Both the position numbers and the translations under genes were made by a program. A model generated the notes under the pieces. That model was not told the DNA's origin, did not search any database, and was given only the letters and a program-made list of their open reading frames with translations. Positions 44,748 through 44,798 of a stretch of 44,798 nt of DNA are shown here, in pieces (position 1 is the first letter of the stretch; every line of letters starts with the position of its first letter). Source of the DNA: Candidatus Pacearchaeota archaeon. Its GTDB lineage: Archaea > Nanoarchaeota > Nanoarchaeia > Pacearchaeales > GW2011-AR1. Where the stretch lies: the NCBI GenBank assembly GCA_023228245.1, contig JALOBN010000015.1, positions 1 through 44,798 on the forward strand, written 5' to 3'.

Positions 44748-44798
44748 TCGAATTTTAAAAAACATTAATTAAAGCTTTTAGTAGTACTATGCTGAAAT

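Noticed and set aside
1..44798. CRISPR array, insertion sequence or prophage
   Set aside because: No regularly spaced repeats of 24-40 nt, no transposase or integrase gene and no phage structural gene were seen.

Overview
The window looks like a compact, AT-rich (about 30% G+C by eye) chromosomal segment of a DPANN archaeon, most like the Woesearchaeota/Pacearchaeota type. The archaeal evidence is PCNA, an archaeo-eukaryotic primase, ribosomal proteins S19e/L39e/L31e, TrmY, Cbf5-type pseudouridine synthase, an archaeal RNase P RNA, an S-layer protein with archaeal N and C domains, class III (pilin-type) signal peptides, TATA boxes about 25-27 nt before many start codons (leaderless mRNAs), and a form III-type RuBisCO. 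The DPANN evidence is the one-chain primase, many short membrane proteins, and genes that abut or overlap by 1-4 nt, including convergent genes whose stop codons overlap. I see no insertion sequence, CRISPR array, prophage or rRNA gene.

Layout. 1-3328: the end of an unknown membrane-anchored protein and a large S-layer gene (minus strand). 3329-3698: a divergent control region with twin palindromes and a hairpin-rich S-layer leader, facing a small winged-helix regulator. 4041-11175: seven minus-strand genes for a cell-surface system (five pilin-like proteins, one Cys-rich secreted protein, one large membrane/Ig-like protein) in two promoter-led units. 11228-13322: PCNA and the fused primase, transcribed divergently. 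13334-16364: two secreted, C-terminally anchored proteins, one with an apparent alpha/alpha-toroid fold. 16361-20351: two small unknown genes, a ComEA-like helix-hairpin-helix surface protein overlapping a PD-(D/E)XK nuclease-like gene, a membrane protein, a histone-fold protein and class II LysRS.

20425-22259: a leader peptide and small membrane protein, then a signal peptidase I overlapping a protein that copies the mature N-terminus of the S-layer protein. 22256-26921: RNase HI, a miniature pyruvate-kinase-like barrel, acylphosphatase, the T-loop tRNA modifiers TrmY and Cbf5/TruB, an AlkD-like glycosylase and a radical SAM protein. 26970-29544: FxLYD and zinc-finger/TM2 membrane proteins, a small regulator, and the S19e-L39e-L31e operon with a structured leader. 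29573-33118: an unknown membrane-bound protein, a HerA-like ATPase, a thioredoxin-fold protein and a YhbY-like RNA-binding protein. 33217-37295: CysRS, a membrane protein, RuBisCO, a Nudix hydrolase and a stand-alone NFACT-R domain. 37323-39076: another pilin-like protein, tRNA-Phe, small membrane proteins and RNase P RNA. 39161-44798: GlmS, TspO, a membrane-protein/wHTH pair, an RRM protein preceded by a leader peptide, several tiny membrane proteins and a repeat-bearing right edge.

The cell-envelope genes form the dominant theme: S-layer, pilin-like proteins, secreted Cys-rich proteins, a signal peptidase and a ComEA-like protein. The strongest candidates for undescribed biology are the pilin-like cluster with its repeated Tyr-Asn-Phe-Ser-Lys palindromic leader motif, the S-layer operator and leader, the signal peptidase/S-layer-mimic pair, the miniature pyruvate kinase, and two leaderless leader peptides. 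All calls rest on reading the sequence; no database search or structure prediction was run.
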